A DNA stretch of 64,000 nucleotides from Actinomadura oligospora ATCC 43269 (GTDB lineage Bacteria > Actinomycetota > Actinomycetes > Streptosporangiales > Streptosporangiaceae). The position numbers and the translations under genes were made by a program. The notes beneath the pieces were generated by a model. It did not search any database. It was not told where the DNA came from and was given only the letters and a program-made list of their open reading frames with translations. The stretch lies in the NCBI RefSeq assembly GCF_000518265.1, contig NZ_JADG01000007.1, forward strand, positions 310,001 through 374,000, written 5' to 3'. Positions 47,600 through 55,764 of this stretch are shown one piece after another (positions within the stretch are counted from its first letter, which is position 1; the number at the start of each line of letters is the position of its first letter).

Positions 47600-49489
47600 A
47601 TGTCAGCACCGGCGTGGCGCCCCGTCCGCCGTCCCCCCGCCCGGTTCTCCCCGGACCGGACGCCGGGGCGGACGATCACGGTGGTGGCGGTCGCCGTGAT
47701 GGCGGGGGTCGCGGCGGGCTGCGGGGGCTGGCCGGGGCGGTCCGACGCGCGCCACGCCGGGGTGCCCCGGGACGGCGGGACGCTGCGCGTCGTCGGGTCG
47801 TCCGACGTCGAGCACCTGGACCCGGCGTCGGCGGAGAGCGTGGGCGCGCGCGGGCTGGGCCGGACGTTCGCGCGCACGCTGTTCGGGACGATCGCGTCCA
47901 ACGTGTTCGCCGAGACCGTCCCCGTGCGCCCGGACGTGGCGGAGCGGCTCCCGACCCGCGCGAACGGCGGCGTCAGCGCGGACGGCCTGACCTACACCGT
48001 CCGGCTGCGCGGCGGCGTCCTGTGGGACACCGCGCCGCCGCGCCCGGTCACCGCGCCGGACTTCGTGCGCGGGTTCAAGCGGCTCTGCAATCCGGCCGTG
48101 CCGTCCGCCGGGACGGGCTACTTCACCTCGACGCTGCGCGGCATGGACGCCTACTGCCGGGGGTACGCGCGTCTCGGGGCGCACGGCGTCAGCGCGGCCA
48201 CGTCCGGTTCGTCCGACGCGGACGCGCGTGCCGCCGCCGCGTTCGCCGCCTACCAGAACGGCCACGACATCGAGGGCGTGCGCGCCACCGACGACCGGAC
48301 GCTGGTGTTCCGCCTGGTCAGGCCCGCCTCCGACTTCCTCAGCCTCCTCACGCTCGAGTACACCGCGGCCGCGCCGCGCGAGTACGACGGCCACCTGCCG
48401 GACGGACCGGTCTTCAGGCGGCACACGATCTCGGACGGCCCGTACCGAATCTCCGAGTACCGTCCGAACACCTCGTTCCTGCTCACCCGCAACCCGGCGT
48501 GGCGTGCCGGGAGCGACCCGCTGCGCGAACGGCACGTGGACCGCATCCGGATCACGCTGGGGCAGGACTCGCCCGAGGCCGTGCAGCAGCAGCTGGAGAC
48601 CGGCGCGGCCGACCTCGCCTGGGACCAGCCGGTGCCCTCCTCGGCGCTGCCGCGGCTGCGGTCCGGCCGCGACCGAAGGTTCGCCGTCCGGGAAGCGCCC
48701 TCGACCAGCCCCTATGTGGTCTTCAACCTGCGCAGCCCGAACAACGGACACGCCCTGGCCGACCGGAACGTGCGCCGCGCCCTCGCCTACGCGGTCGACC
48801 GCTCCGCCCTGGTCAAGATCGTCGGCGGGCCGGCCGTGGCCCGCCCGCTGCACACGGTCATCCCGCCCGGCACCACCGGGTACGCGCCCGCCGACCCGTT
48901 CCCGACGCCCGACGACTCCGGCGACCCCGCCACCTGCCGCCGTCTGCTGGCCTCGGCAGGCTATCCGCGGGGTCTGACATTCCGGTTCCCGTACCGCGTG
49001 AACAGCGTCCACCGGCTGATCGCCGAGTCGCTGCGGCAGAACCTCGCGGCCTGCGGCGTCCGGGCCGTCCTGTTCCCGGACACCGGCGGCGGCTTCTACG
49101 CCCGGACGCTCTCCGACCCCGCCCGCGGCGCGGCGGGCGCGTGGGACATCGCCGCGCCCGGCTGGACGCCCGACTGGTACGGCTCGAACGGCCGCTCGGT
49201 GCTGCTCCCCCTGCTGTCCGGGCGTTCGCTCGGCCCGGGCTCCACGAACTTCGGCGGCTACGAGAACCCGCGGGTGGACGCGCTGATCGACCAGGCGCTC
49301 ACGGCGCCGTCCGAGGCGAGGGCCGCCGACGCCTGGCGGCAGGCCGACCGCACCGCGACCGGGGACGCCGCGATCCTCCCGCTGCTCGACCGCTCACACA
49401 CGATCTTCATGTCGTCCCGCGTCCGCGACGCCCTCTTCCTCCCGACGTCCGCCGGATACGACTACACCCACGTCCGCCTCGCCCAGTGA
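47600..49489 (+). CDS. Peptide/oligopeptide ABC transporter substrate-binding lipoprotein
   Basis: A 629-residue SBP_bac_5 protein. The signal ends in a lipobox VAAGC at about residue 41, so it is a lipoprotein. DGGTLRVVGSSDVEHLDPAS begins the mature fold; VRPDVAERLPTRANGG and WDIAAPGWTPDWYGSNG are typical of the family. It binds peptides or similar solutes outside the cell. GGGAGG precedes the ATG at 47600. No ABC permease or ATPase genes are next to it, so it is an orphan. Confidence 0.9.
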   Translation: MSAPAWRPVRRPPARFSPDRTPGRTITVVAVAVMAGVAAGCGGWPGRSDARHAGVPRDGGTLRVVGSSDVEHLDPASAESVGARGLGRTFARTLFGTIASNVFAETVPVRPDVAERLPTRANGGVSADGLTYTVRLRGGVLWDTAPPRPVTAPDFVRGFKRLCNPAVPSAGTGYFTSTLRGMDAYCRGYARLGAHGVSAATSGSSDADARAAAAFAAYQNGHDIEGVRATDDRTLVFRLVRPASDFLSLLTLEYTAAAPREYDGHLPDGPVFRRHTISDGPYRISEYRPNTSFLLTRNPAWRAGSDPLRERHVDRIRITLGQDSPEAVQQQLETGAADLAWDQPVPSSALPRLRSGRDRRFAVREAPSTSPYVVFNLRSPNNGHALADRNVRRALAYAVDRSALVKIVGGPAVARPLHTVIPPGTTGYAPADPFPTPDDSGDPATCRRLLASAGYPRGLTFRFPYRVNSVHRLIAESLRQNLAACGVRAVLFPDTGGGFYARTLSDPARGAAGAWDIAAPGWTPDWYGSNGRSVLLPLLSGRSLGPGSTNFGGYENPRVDALIDQALTAPSEARAADAWRQADRTATGDAAILPLLDRSHTIFMSSRVRDALFLPTSAGYDYTHVRLAQ

Positions 49490-49661
49490 CCTCCTACCCC
49501 TGTTCCTCGCTAGCCGGGTCCTCAGCGGCACCGCCGAGGAGTTGCTCAGGCTGTAGCGGGCCGGGGGGCCGTCCCGCCGCGATCCCGTACTGAATAGGGG
49601 TTTCGACGTCTTTGGTGAGGTATTGTCCTCCGCTCCGGTTGATCATCCCAGCGGAGGTGCC

Positions 49662-50342
49662 ATGGCCGTCGCCCCGAACGCCTACGAGGCCCGATGGAAC
49701 GCCTTGTGCGCCGCGCTGGACGACCATCCGGCGATCAGAGTCTCGTACCGGTTCGACGGCGGCATCGACGCGGCGGTCACGGACACCGAGGCCGCGTGGG
49801 CAACGCTGGCCGGGAACACCGGCGCCACCGCCCCGGCGGGCCTCGCCGACCGCTTCCACCGGTTCCGCACGCTGGGACGCCAGTGGAGCGCCGAGGAGTC
49901 CGGCGTCCATGGAGAGTTCTTCCTGACGCACCTCGCGGCGGCGAAGCCGCAGGGCTACGAGTCGCGCATCGACTCCTGGCTGGACGGGGAGCTCTTCTCG
50001 TCCTCGGAGCTGCGCATCATCGACGAGCATCCGATCACCGGCACGGGCAGCCTCGCCGGGATACGGCCGCGCCCCGGCGGGACCGAACCGGAGCTGTGGT
50101 GGTCCACGATCCGGTACGCCGACTGGAAGCTGGACATCGGGTACGGCGAGTACATGGACGCGCTGACGCTCACCCGGGGCGCCTTCGACTGGCAGTTCCT
50201 CTTCACCGCAGCGCCGCTCGCGTCGGAGGAGTTCGACCGGGTGCGGGCCCGGCTGGAGCGGACGCTCGACACGCTGCCCGCCCTGTTCCCCGAGGACGAC
50301 TTCGGCCCGCTCAGGCGGCGTTTCGAGGAACGTCTGCGATGA
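49662..50342 (+). CDS. Hypothetical protein
   Basis: A 226-residue soluble protein with no signal peptide or membrane segment and no recognised domain. It is rich in Trp (AWATLAG, LWWSTIRYADW) and ends with two charged helices. CGGAGG lies just before the ATG at 49662. It converges with the MFS gene and their 3' ends overlap by 32 bases. An SMI1/KNR4-like or similar immunity-type fold was considered but could not be supported. Confidence 0.6.
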   Translation: MAVAPNAYEARWNALCAALDDHPAIRVSYRFDGGIDAAVTDTEAAWATLAGNTGATAPAGLADRFHRFRTLGRQWSAEESGVHGEFFLTHLAAAKPQGYESRIDSWLDGELFSSSELRIIDEHPITGTGSLAGIRPRPGGTEPELWWSTIRYADWKLDIGYGEYMDALTLTRGAFDWQFLFTAAPLASEEFDRVRARLERTLDTLPALFPEDDFGPLRRRFEERLR

Positions 50343-51603
50343 CGGTCCCCCGGTTGGACGCGGCGCGGTAGGCCAGCGCGCCCAGCACGTACACGGCGGC
50401 GACCGCGACGACCGTCCCGGCCGAGACGCCGCTCGTGGGCAGCCAGCTCGCCGCGAGCGCCGCCGACGCGGCGAACGTGGCGTTGAAGAGCATGTCGTAG
50501 ACCGCGAAGACCCGTCCCCGGTAGGCGTCCTCGACGGTCTCCTGGAGGATCGTGTCCACGCACAGCTTCACGCCCTGCGAGGTGACGCCCAGCGCGAACG
50601 ACGCCGCCGCCCACGCGATCTCCTGGAACGGCAGTCCGAGCACGAGCACGCACGCCCCGCCGCCCGCCAGCAGCACCGTGATCCACGCCTGCTTGGTGAT
50701 CCGCCGCACGACCGCCGGGGTGACCAGGGCGGCGGCGAAGTAGCCCACGCCCGACACGCCGAGCATGATCGCGGCGACGCGCAGCCCCTCCTCGGCGTCG
50801 CCGGTGAAGTGGCCCCGGCACAGCAGCAGCGTCTGCATCAGCACGACGCCGTACAGGAACCGGTGGAACGAGATCGCGCCGAGCGCCAGCGCCGCCGGAC
50901 GGAGCCGCGCGATGTGCCGCGCGCCGTCCACCAGGCCGTGCAGCACCTCCCGGGCCGTCCCGCCGCCGGTCGGCTCGCCCGCGTGCGGTCCGAGCAGGTC
51001 GCGCGGCAGCAGCAGGGCGAGCGCCCCGGCGAGCATGAACATCGCGGCGGCGGCCACGAGGATGAGCGCGGTGCCGTCCGGGCCCGCACCGAACACGCCG
51101 CGCATCAGGTAGCCGAGGCCCGCCCCGACGAACGCGATGATCGTCCCGGACGTCACGGCGAACGCGTTGGCCGTGACGAGCTGCTCGCGCCGCACGACGT
51201 GCGGGAGCGCCGCCGAGAGCGCGGACAGGAAGAACCGGTTCACCCCGAGGACGGCCAGGCCGCCGACGAAGAAGGGCAGGCCGTCCGCGTCGACCGCGAC
51301 CATGGCCGCGACGAGCAGGACGACCGCCGAGCGCAGCACCGGTGCGCGCGCGAGGATCTGGCGGCGTCGCCAGCGGTCCAGGAACACGCCCGCGAACGGG
51401 CCGAGCGCCGAGTACGGCAGCAGGGTGATCGCGAACGCCGCCGCCGCCTTGCCCGCCGACGCCTGCCGCTCGGGCGAGAAGAACACGTATCCGGCCAGCG
51501 CGACCTGGAAGACGCCGTCGGTGAGCTGGGAGACCAGGCGCACGGCGTACAGGCGGCGGAAGTACCGTCCGCCCAGAATCCGCCGCAGCTCCCCAGCCCT
51601 CAT
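50311..51603 (-). CDS. Major facilitator superfamily transporter
   Basis: A 430-residue membrane protein with about twelve hydrophobic segments. LVSQLTDGVFQVALAGYVFF and PYSALGPFAGVFLDRWRRRQ (the MFS loop 2-3 motif) mark it as an exporter-like MFS member, resembling the MefA/TetV group; cargo unknown. Such a gene stands next to cca in many actinobacteria. Start ATG 51603; the stop overlaps the hypothetical gene on the other strand by 32 bases. Confidence 0.87.
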   Translation of the reverse strand: MRAGELRRILGGRYFRRLYAVRLVSQLTDGVFQVALAGYVFFSPERQASAGKAAAAFAITLLPYSALGPFAGVFLDRWRRRQILARAPVLRSAVVLLVAAMVAVDADGLPFFVGGLAVLGVNRFFLSALSAALPHVVRREQLVTANAFAVTSGTIIAFVGAGLGYLMRGVFGAGPDGTALILVAAAAMFMLAGALALLLPRDLLGPHAGEPTGGGTAREVLHGLVDGARHIARLRPAALALGAISFHRFLYGVVLMQTLLLCRGHFTGDAEEGLRVAAIMLGVSGVGYFAAALVTPAVVRRITKQAWITVLLAGGGACVLVLGLPFQEIAWAAASFALGVTSQGVKLCVDTILQETVEDAYRGRVFAVYDMLFNATFAASAALAASWLPTSGVSAGTVVAVAAVYVLGALAYRAASNRGTVIADVPRNAA

Positions 51604-51605
51604 CC

Positions 51606-51725
51606 GATCACTTTAGTCAGCGCGGCACCCCTCAGGGCCACGCCGGTCAGGCACGTATCGCTCAAACACGCGCCGGTCAGGCGCGCGCCGCTCAGGCGCG
51701 CGCCCGTCCGACACGTGCCGGTCAG
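51606..51725. repeat. Eight tandem 15-bp units between bioA and the MFS gene
   Basis: Units such as GGCCACGCCGGTCAG, ACACGCGCCGGTCAG and GCGCGCGCCGCTCAG succeed one another in exact 15-base register from 51606 to 51725, covering the bioA stop. Read on the minus strand in a frame other than bioA's, they give [15 protein letters not shown], the pentapeptide-repeat pattern. There is no start codon or ribosome site for such a frame. Confidence 0.75.
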
Positions 51726-53041
51726 GGGCGGGGCTCGGCCGCCGCCGCGAACATGGCGTCCGCGATGTGCTCCAGATCGTCCTCGGTGCAGACGTACGGC
51801 GGCATCGCGTAGATCAGCTTCCCGAAGGGACGCAGCCAGACGCCGTGCGCCATCGCGGTGTCCTGGACGGTCGGCATGTCCACCGGCTCGTCCATCTCGA
51901 TCACCGCGATGCCGCCCAGGACGCGGACGTCGGCCACGCCCGGCAGCTCGCGCGCGGGCTCCAGGCCCGCCGTCAGGACGGCCTCGATCGTGTCGATCTC
52001 GGAGCGCCAGTCGCGGGACAGCAGCAGATCGATCGACGCGGACGCCACGGACGCGGCCAGCGGGTTCGCCATGTAGGTCGGGCCGTGCATGAGCACGCCC
52101 GCCTCGCCCCCGGTGATCGTCCGGGCCACCTCGTCGGTGCACAGCGTCGCGGCCATCGTCATGTAACCGCCGGTCAGGGCCTTGCCGACGCACATGATGT
52201 CCGGGACGACCTCGGCGTGGTCGCAGCCCCACATCTCGCCGGTGCGGCCGAAGCCGGTGGCGATCTCGTCCAGGATCAGCGGGACGCCCAGCTCGTCGGC
52301 GACCTCGCGGAACGCGTGGAGGTACTCGGGCGCGTAGAACCGCATCCCGCCCGCGCCCTGGACGATCGGCTCGACGATCACTCCGGCGATCTCGTGCGCG
52401 TGCTCGGCGGCGAGGCGGCGCAGGCCGTCCAGGTAGCCGGCGTCCGGTTCGGTGTCGTAGCCGAGCGGCGGGACGTCCGCGAACACGTGCCGCGCGAGGA
52501 CGTCGGAGAACTGGTGGTGCATGCCGTTGACCGGGTCGCAGACGGCCATGTCGCCGAACGTGTCGCCGTGGTAGCCGCCCCGGACGGTCAGCAGCCGGTG
52601 CCGTTCCGGCCGACCCTGCGACCGCCAGTACTGCAGCGCCATCTTGATCGCGACCTCGACCGCGACCGAGCCGGAGTCGGCGAAGAACACCTTGGTCAGC
52701 GGCCCGGGCGTGAGGTCGACCAGCTTGCGCGCCAGCCGGACGGCCGGCGGATGCGTCAGCCCGCCGAACATCACGTGCGCCATCTTCCCCAGCTGCGCGG
52801 TCACCGCCGCGTCCAGCTTCGGGTGCCGGTAGCCGTGGATCGCCGCCCACCAGGACGACATCCCGTCGATCAGCTCCGTGCCGTCCGCGAGGGTCAGCCG
52901 CGTCCCGGCCGCCGACACCACCGGGACCGCCGGGACCGCGGCGGGCATCGGCGCGTACGGGTGCCAGATGTGCTCGCGGTCGAAGGCCGTCAGGTCCTCC
53001 GCCGCCTGGGGGCTCATCCGCCCGAGCTGGAGGTCGATCAT
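51722..53041 (-). CDS. bioA: Adenosylmethionine-8-amino-7-oxononanoate aminotransferase
   Basis: A 439-residue PLP enzyme that makes diaminopelargonate for biotin, using S-adenosylmethionine as amino donor. [16 protein letters not shown] and [20 protein letters not shown] near the start, [16 protein letters not shown] near residue 155 and the PLP-lysine region [15 protein letters not shown] near 275 are all present. Start ATG 53041 overlaps the cca stop by four bases (ATGA), so it is coupled to a tRNA-processing gene. No other biotin genes are near. Confidence 0.93.
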   Translation of the reverse strand: MIDLQLGRMSPQAAEDLTAFDREHIWHPYAPMPAAVPAVPVVSAAGTRLTLADGTELIDGMSSWWAAIHGYRHPKLDAAVTAQLGKMAHVMFGGLTHPPAVRLARKLVDLTPGPLTKVFFADSGSVAVEVAIKMALQYWRSQGRPERHRLLTVRGGYHGDTFGDMAVCDPVNGMHHQFSDVLARHVFADVPPLGYDTEPDAGYLDGLRRLAAEHAHEIAGVIVEPIVQGAGGMRFYAPEYLHAFREVADELGVPLILDEIATGFGRTGEMWGCDHAEVVPDIMCVGKALTGGYMTMAATLCTDEVARTITGGEAGVLMHGPTYMANPLAASVASASIDLLLSRDWRSEIDTIEAVLTAGLEPARELPGVADVRVLGGIAVIEMDEPVDMPTVQDTAMAHGVWLRPFGKLIYAMPPYVCTEDDLEHIADAMFAAAAEPRP

Positions 53042-54525
53042 CCTTCGCTCCCGGAGTCCGACGGGGCCCCGGCCGGGACGACGCCCTGCTCGGCACCCCA
53101 CGCGCGCAGCGCCTCGGTGGCCGCGTCCTTCCCGACCGGTCCCTGGTCGAGGCGCAGCTCGAGCAGGAACTTGTAGGCCTTCCCGACGATCGGGCCGGGA
53201 CGGATGCCGAGGATCTCCTGGATCTCGTTGCCGTCCAGCTCGGGCCGGATCGCGGCGAGCTCCTCCTCCTCGGCGAGCCGGGAGATCCGCACCTCGAGCT
53301 CGTCGTAGGTGCGGCGGAGCCGCTCGGCCTTGCGCTTGTTGCGCGTGGTGCAGTCGGCGCGGGTCAGCTTGTGCAGGCGGGACAGCAGCGGCCCCGCGTC
53401 CCGGACGTACCGGCGGACGGCCGAGTCGGTCCACTCGCCCGTCCCGTAGCCGTGGAACCGCAGGTGCAGCTCGACCAGCCGGGACACATCGCCGATGACG
53501 TCCTTCGGGTAGCGCAGCTCGGTGAGCCGTTTGCGCGCCATCTTCGACCCGACCATCTCGTGGTGGTGGAAGGAGACGCGCCCGCCCGTCTCGAACCGGC
53601 GGGTCTTGGGCTTGCCGATGTCGTGCAGCAGGGCGGCCAGGCGGAGCACGAGGTCCGGGCCGTCCTCCTCCTGCGCGATGGCCTGCTCCAGGACGATCAG
53701 CGAGTGCTCGTAGACGTCCTTGTGACGGTGGTGCTCGTCGATCTCCAGCCGCAGCTTCGGCAGCTCGGGCAGGACGTGCGCGGCGAGGCCGGTGTCGACC
53801 AGCAGCGCCAGGCCCTCGCGCGGGTGCGCGCCGCACAGCAGCTTCGACAGCTCGTCCCGGACGCGCTCGGCCGACACGATCTCGATCCGGGACGACATCC
53901 CGGTCATCGCGGCGACGACGTCCGGCGCGACCGTGAAGCCCAGCTGGGACGCGAACCGGGCGGCGCGCATCATCCGCAGCGGGTCGTCGCTGAAGGAGTC
54001 CTCGGGCAGGCCGGGCGTGCGGATCAGGCCGCGGCCGAGGTCCTCCAGGCCACCGAACGGGTCGACGAACTCGTACCCGGGCAGCTTGACCGCCATCGCG
54101 TTCACGGCGAAGTCGCGGCGGCGCAGGTCCTCCACCAGGGACGTCCCGTAGGACACCTCGGGCTTGCGGGACCTCGGGTCGTAGGTCTCCGACCGGTAGG
54201 TGGTGATCTCCAGCTCGTGGCCGTCCTTGCGCAGGCCGACCGTGCCGAACTCGATGCCGATCGTCCAGACCGCGTCGGCCCAGCCGTCGATCAGCTCCAG
54301 GACGCGCTGGGGCGGGGCGTCGGTGGTGAGGTCGACGTCCTTGGTCGGACGGCGCAGCAGGGCGTCGCGGACGGGACCGCCGACGAGCGCGAGCTCGTGT
54401 CCGGCGGCGGCGAACCGTCCGGCCAGGTCCTCGGCGACCGGGGCGACGCGGGACAGCAGCTCGGTGATCGCGGCCCTGCCGGCGTCGGGGGCGTTCGGGA
54501 TCGCGTTGGGATCAGGCACGGCCAT
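53038..54525 (-). CDS. cca: CCA tRNA nucleotidyltransferase
   Basis: A 495-residue enzyme that adds or repairs the CCA end of tRNAs. The nucleotidyltransferase core has [20 protein letters not shown] with the two metal Asp in DVD, then [12 protein letters not shown] and [18 protein letters not shown]. The HD domain ([25 protein letters not shown]) is present, so the protein has the HD-type C-terminal half. In actinobacteria it usually lies near murJ, as here. Start ATG 54525. Confidence 0.95.
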   Translation of the reverse strand: MAVPDPNAIPNAPDAGRAAITELLSRVAPVAEDLAGRFAAAGHELALVGGPVRDALLRRPTKDVDLTTDAPPQRVLELIDGWADAVWTIGIEFGTVGLRKDGHELEITTYRSETYDPRSRKPEVSYGTSLVEDLRRRDFAVNAMAVKLPGYEFVDPFGGLEDLGRGLIRTPGLPEDSFSDDPLRMMRAARFASQLGFTVAPDVVAAMTGMSSRIEIVSAERVRDELSKLLCGAHPREGLALLVDTGLAAHVLPELPKLRLEIDEHHRHKDVYEHSLIVLEQAIAQEEDGPDLVLRLAALLHDIGKPKTRRFETGGRVSFHHHEMVGSKMARKRLTELRYPKDVIGDVSRLVELHLRFHGYGTGEWTDSAVRRYVRDAGPLLSRLHKLTRADCTTRNKRKAERLRRTYDELEVRISRLAEEEELAAIRPELDGNEIQEILGIRPGPIVGKAYKFLLELRLDQGPVGKDAATEALRAWGAEQGVVPAGAPSDSGSEG

Positions 54526-54972
54526 CGAGCGTATGTCCTCGGTCGACTGCTGACAAAGCGCTATTCACCGCCGCGACCCCCTCGACGCCTCTATACATGG
54601 CGCGATAGCCGGGTTACGTTCTGATCACCCCGCGAGCGCCCGCGCGGCCGACGGTGATCCTCCGTGACAACGGTAGCGGGGAACCCCGGGCGCGCGGTCC
54701 ACCGCGGGTGCCGCACCGACCGTGGCGGATCCGGTGCGGGCGGACCCGGCCGGGCCAGGGACGCGCCGAGCGGAGTGGATCCCGCGGACGCGCGAGGCGG
54801 CCGGGCGACGCCGGAGAGCCGCGGCGGAACGGGGTTTGGGACGTCCGGGGCGCGGCGACGCGCATCGGGACCGGACGCACGGGTATGTGGGGAGGCCCCT
54901 CACAGAGTGGCTCACGGGGAAACGGATCACCCACCGGATGCGGGGTGTGGGCCCCGCGGGACGGAGCCGGAG
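54526..54972. other. Intergenic region without a supported gene
   Basis: This 447-base gap between cca and the YbaK-type gene holds several open frames on both strands but none with a start signal or a sensible composition. TGTATAG (minus strand, about 54589-54597) could be a -10 box for cca. Nothing else stands out. Confidence 0.5.
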
Positions 54973-55533
54973 ATGAAGGACGCCCTCACCATCCACCGCG
55001 CGTTGCTCGGCGGGGAGACACGGCACGAGATCGTGCGCCTGCCCTTCGGGATCGCGACCGCCGACGAGCTCCCCGAGGCGCTCGGACTCCCGGCGGAGCG
55101 GTGTCTGGTGACCCGCGTCTACGCCTGCGAGGCCGTCTTCCGCGGCGACCGCTTCCTGGCCGGGGCCGTGGTGTGCGCGGGCCGCCAGCCCCTCCAGGAG
55201 GCCGTCCGGCGCGAGGTGGGCGCCCGCCAGGTCCGTCCGGCCCGCGCCGACACCGTCAACGCCGTCACCGAATACGCCGCCGGGCTGGTCTCCCCCCTCC
55301 TCCTGCCGGACGCGATGCCGCTCCTGATCGACCGGCGGATCATCGAGTCCCGCTCCCCCGACGACGTCGTCTACACCGCGACCGGCGAACCGTCCACCGC
55401 CCTCGGCATCCGCGTCGCCGACCTCCGCCTCCTCACCTCCGCCAAACCCTGCCGCCTCTTCCCGCCTCCCCAGGCCCCGTCCCTGATCATCGAACCCGCC
55501 GACCCGCGCGAGCTGAGGACGTCCGGCCGCTGA
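54973..55533 (+). CDS. YbaK/EbsC-type aminoacyl-tRNA deacylase-like protein
   Basis: A 186-residue protein with the YbaK fold: FGIATADELPEALGLPAERC at the start, then LLIDRRIIESRSPDDVVYTA and the closing ALGIRVADLRLLTSAKPC stretch. YbaK/ProX proteins hydrolyse mischarged tRNAs. Start ATG 54973 follows GGAG closely. Conserved order next to cca suggests a tRNA-quality role, but the substrate is not shown. Confidence 0.75.
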   Translation: MKDALTIHRALLGGETRHEIVRLPFGIATADELPEALGLPAERCLVTRVYACEAVFRGDRFLAGAVVCAGRQPLQEAVRREVGARQVRPARADTVNAVTEYAAGLVSPLLLPDAMPLLIDRRIIESRSPDDVVYTATGEPSTALGIRVADLRLLTSAKPCRLFPPPQAPSLIIEPADPRELRTSGR

Positions 55534-55764
55534 TCAACCCGGTCGGGCCGCCCATGCCGATCAGGCCGGGCCGGTGTCCGGCGCGCCGGAACGGGGGATG
55601 GCCCCCTGTGAATCAGGAGTCGCCGGAATGTCGATCTCGGCGACGAGTCGGGCGGGCGGGGGGCTCAGACGGTCGGACGGGAGCCTGGGCGCGGATACCA
55701 TCGAGCCCGTGGTGCGGAGACTGGACGCCCGGCCGCTTCGAGGCGGTCCCCGGGCTGGCGCGGC

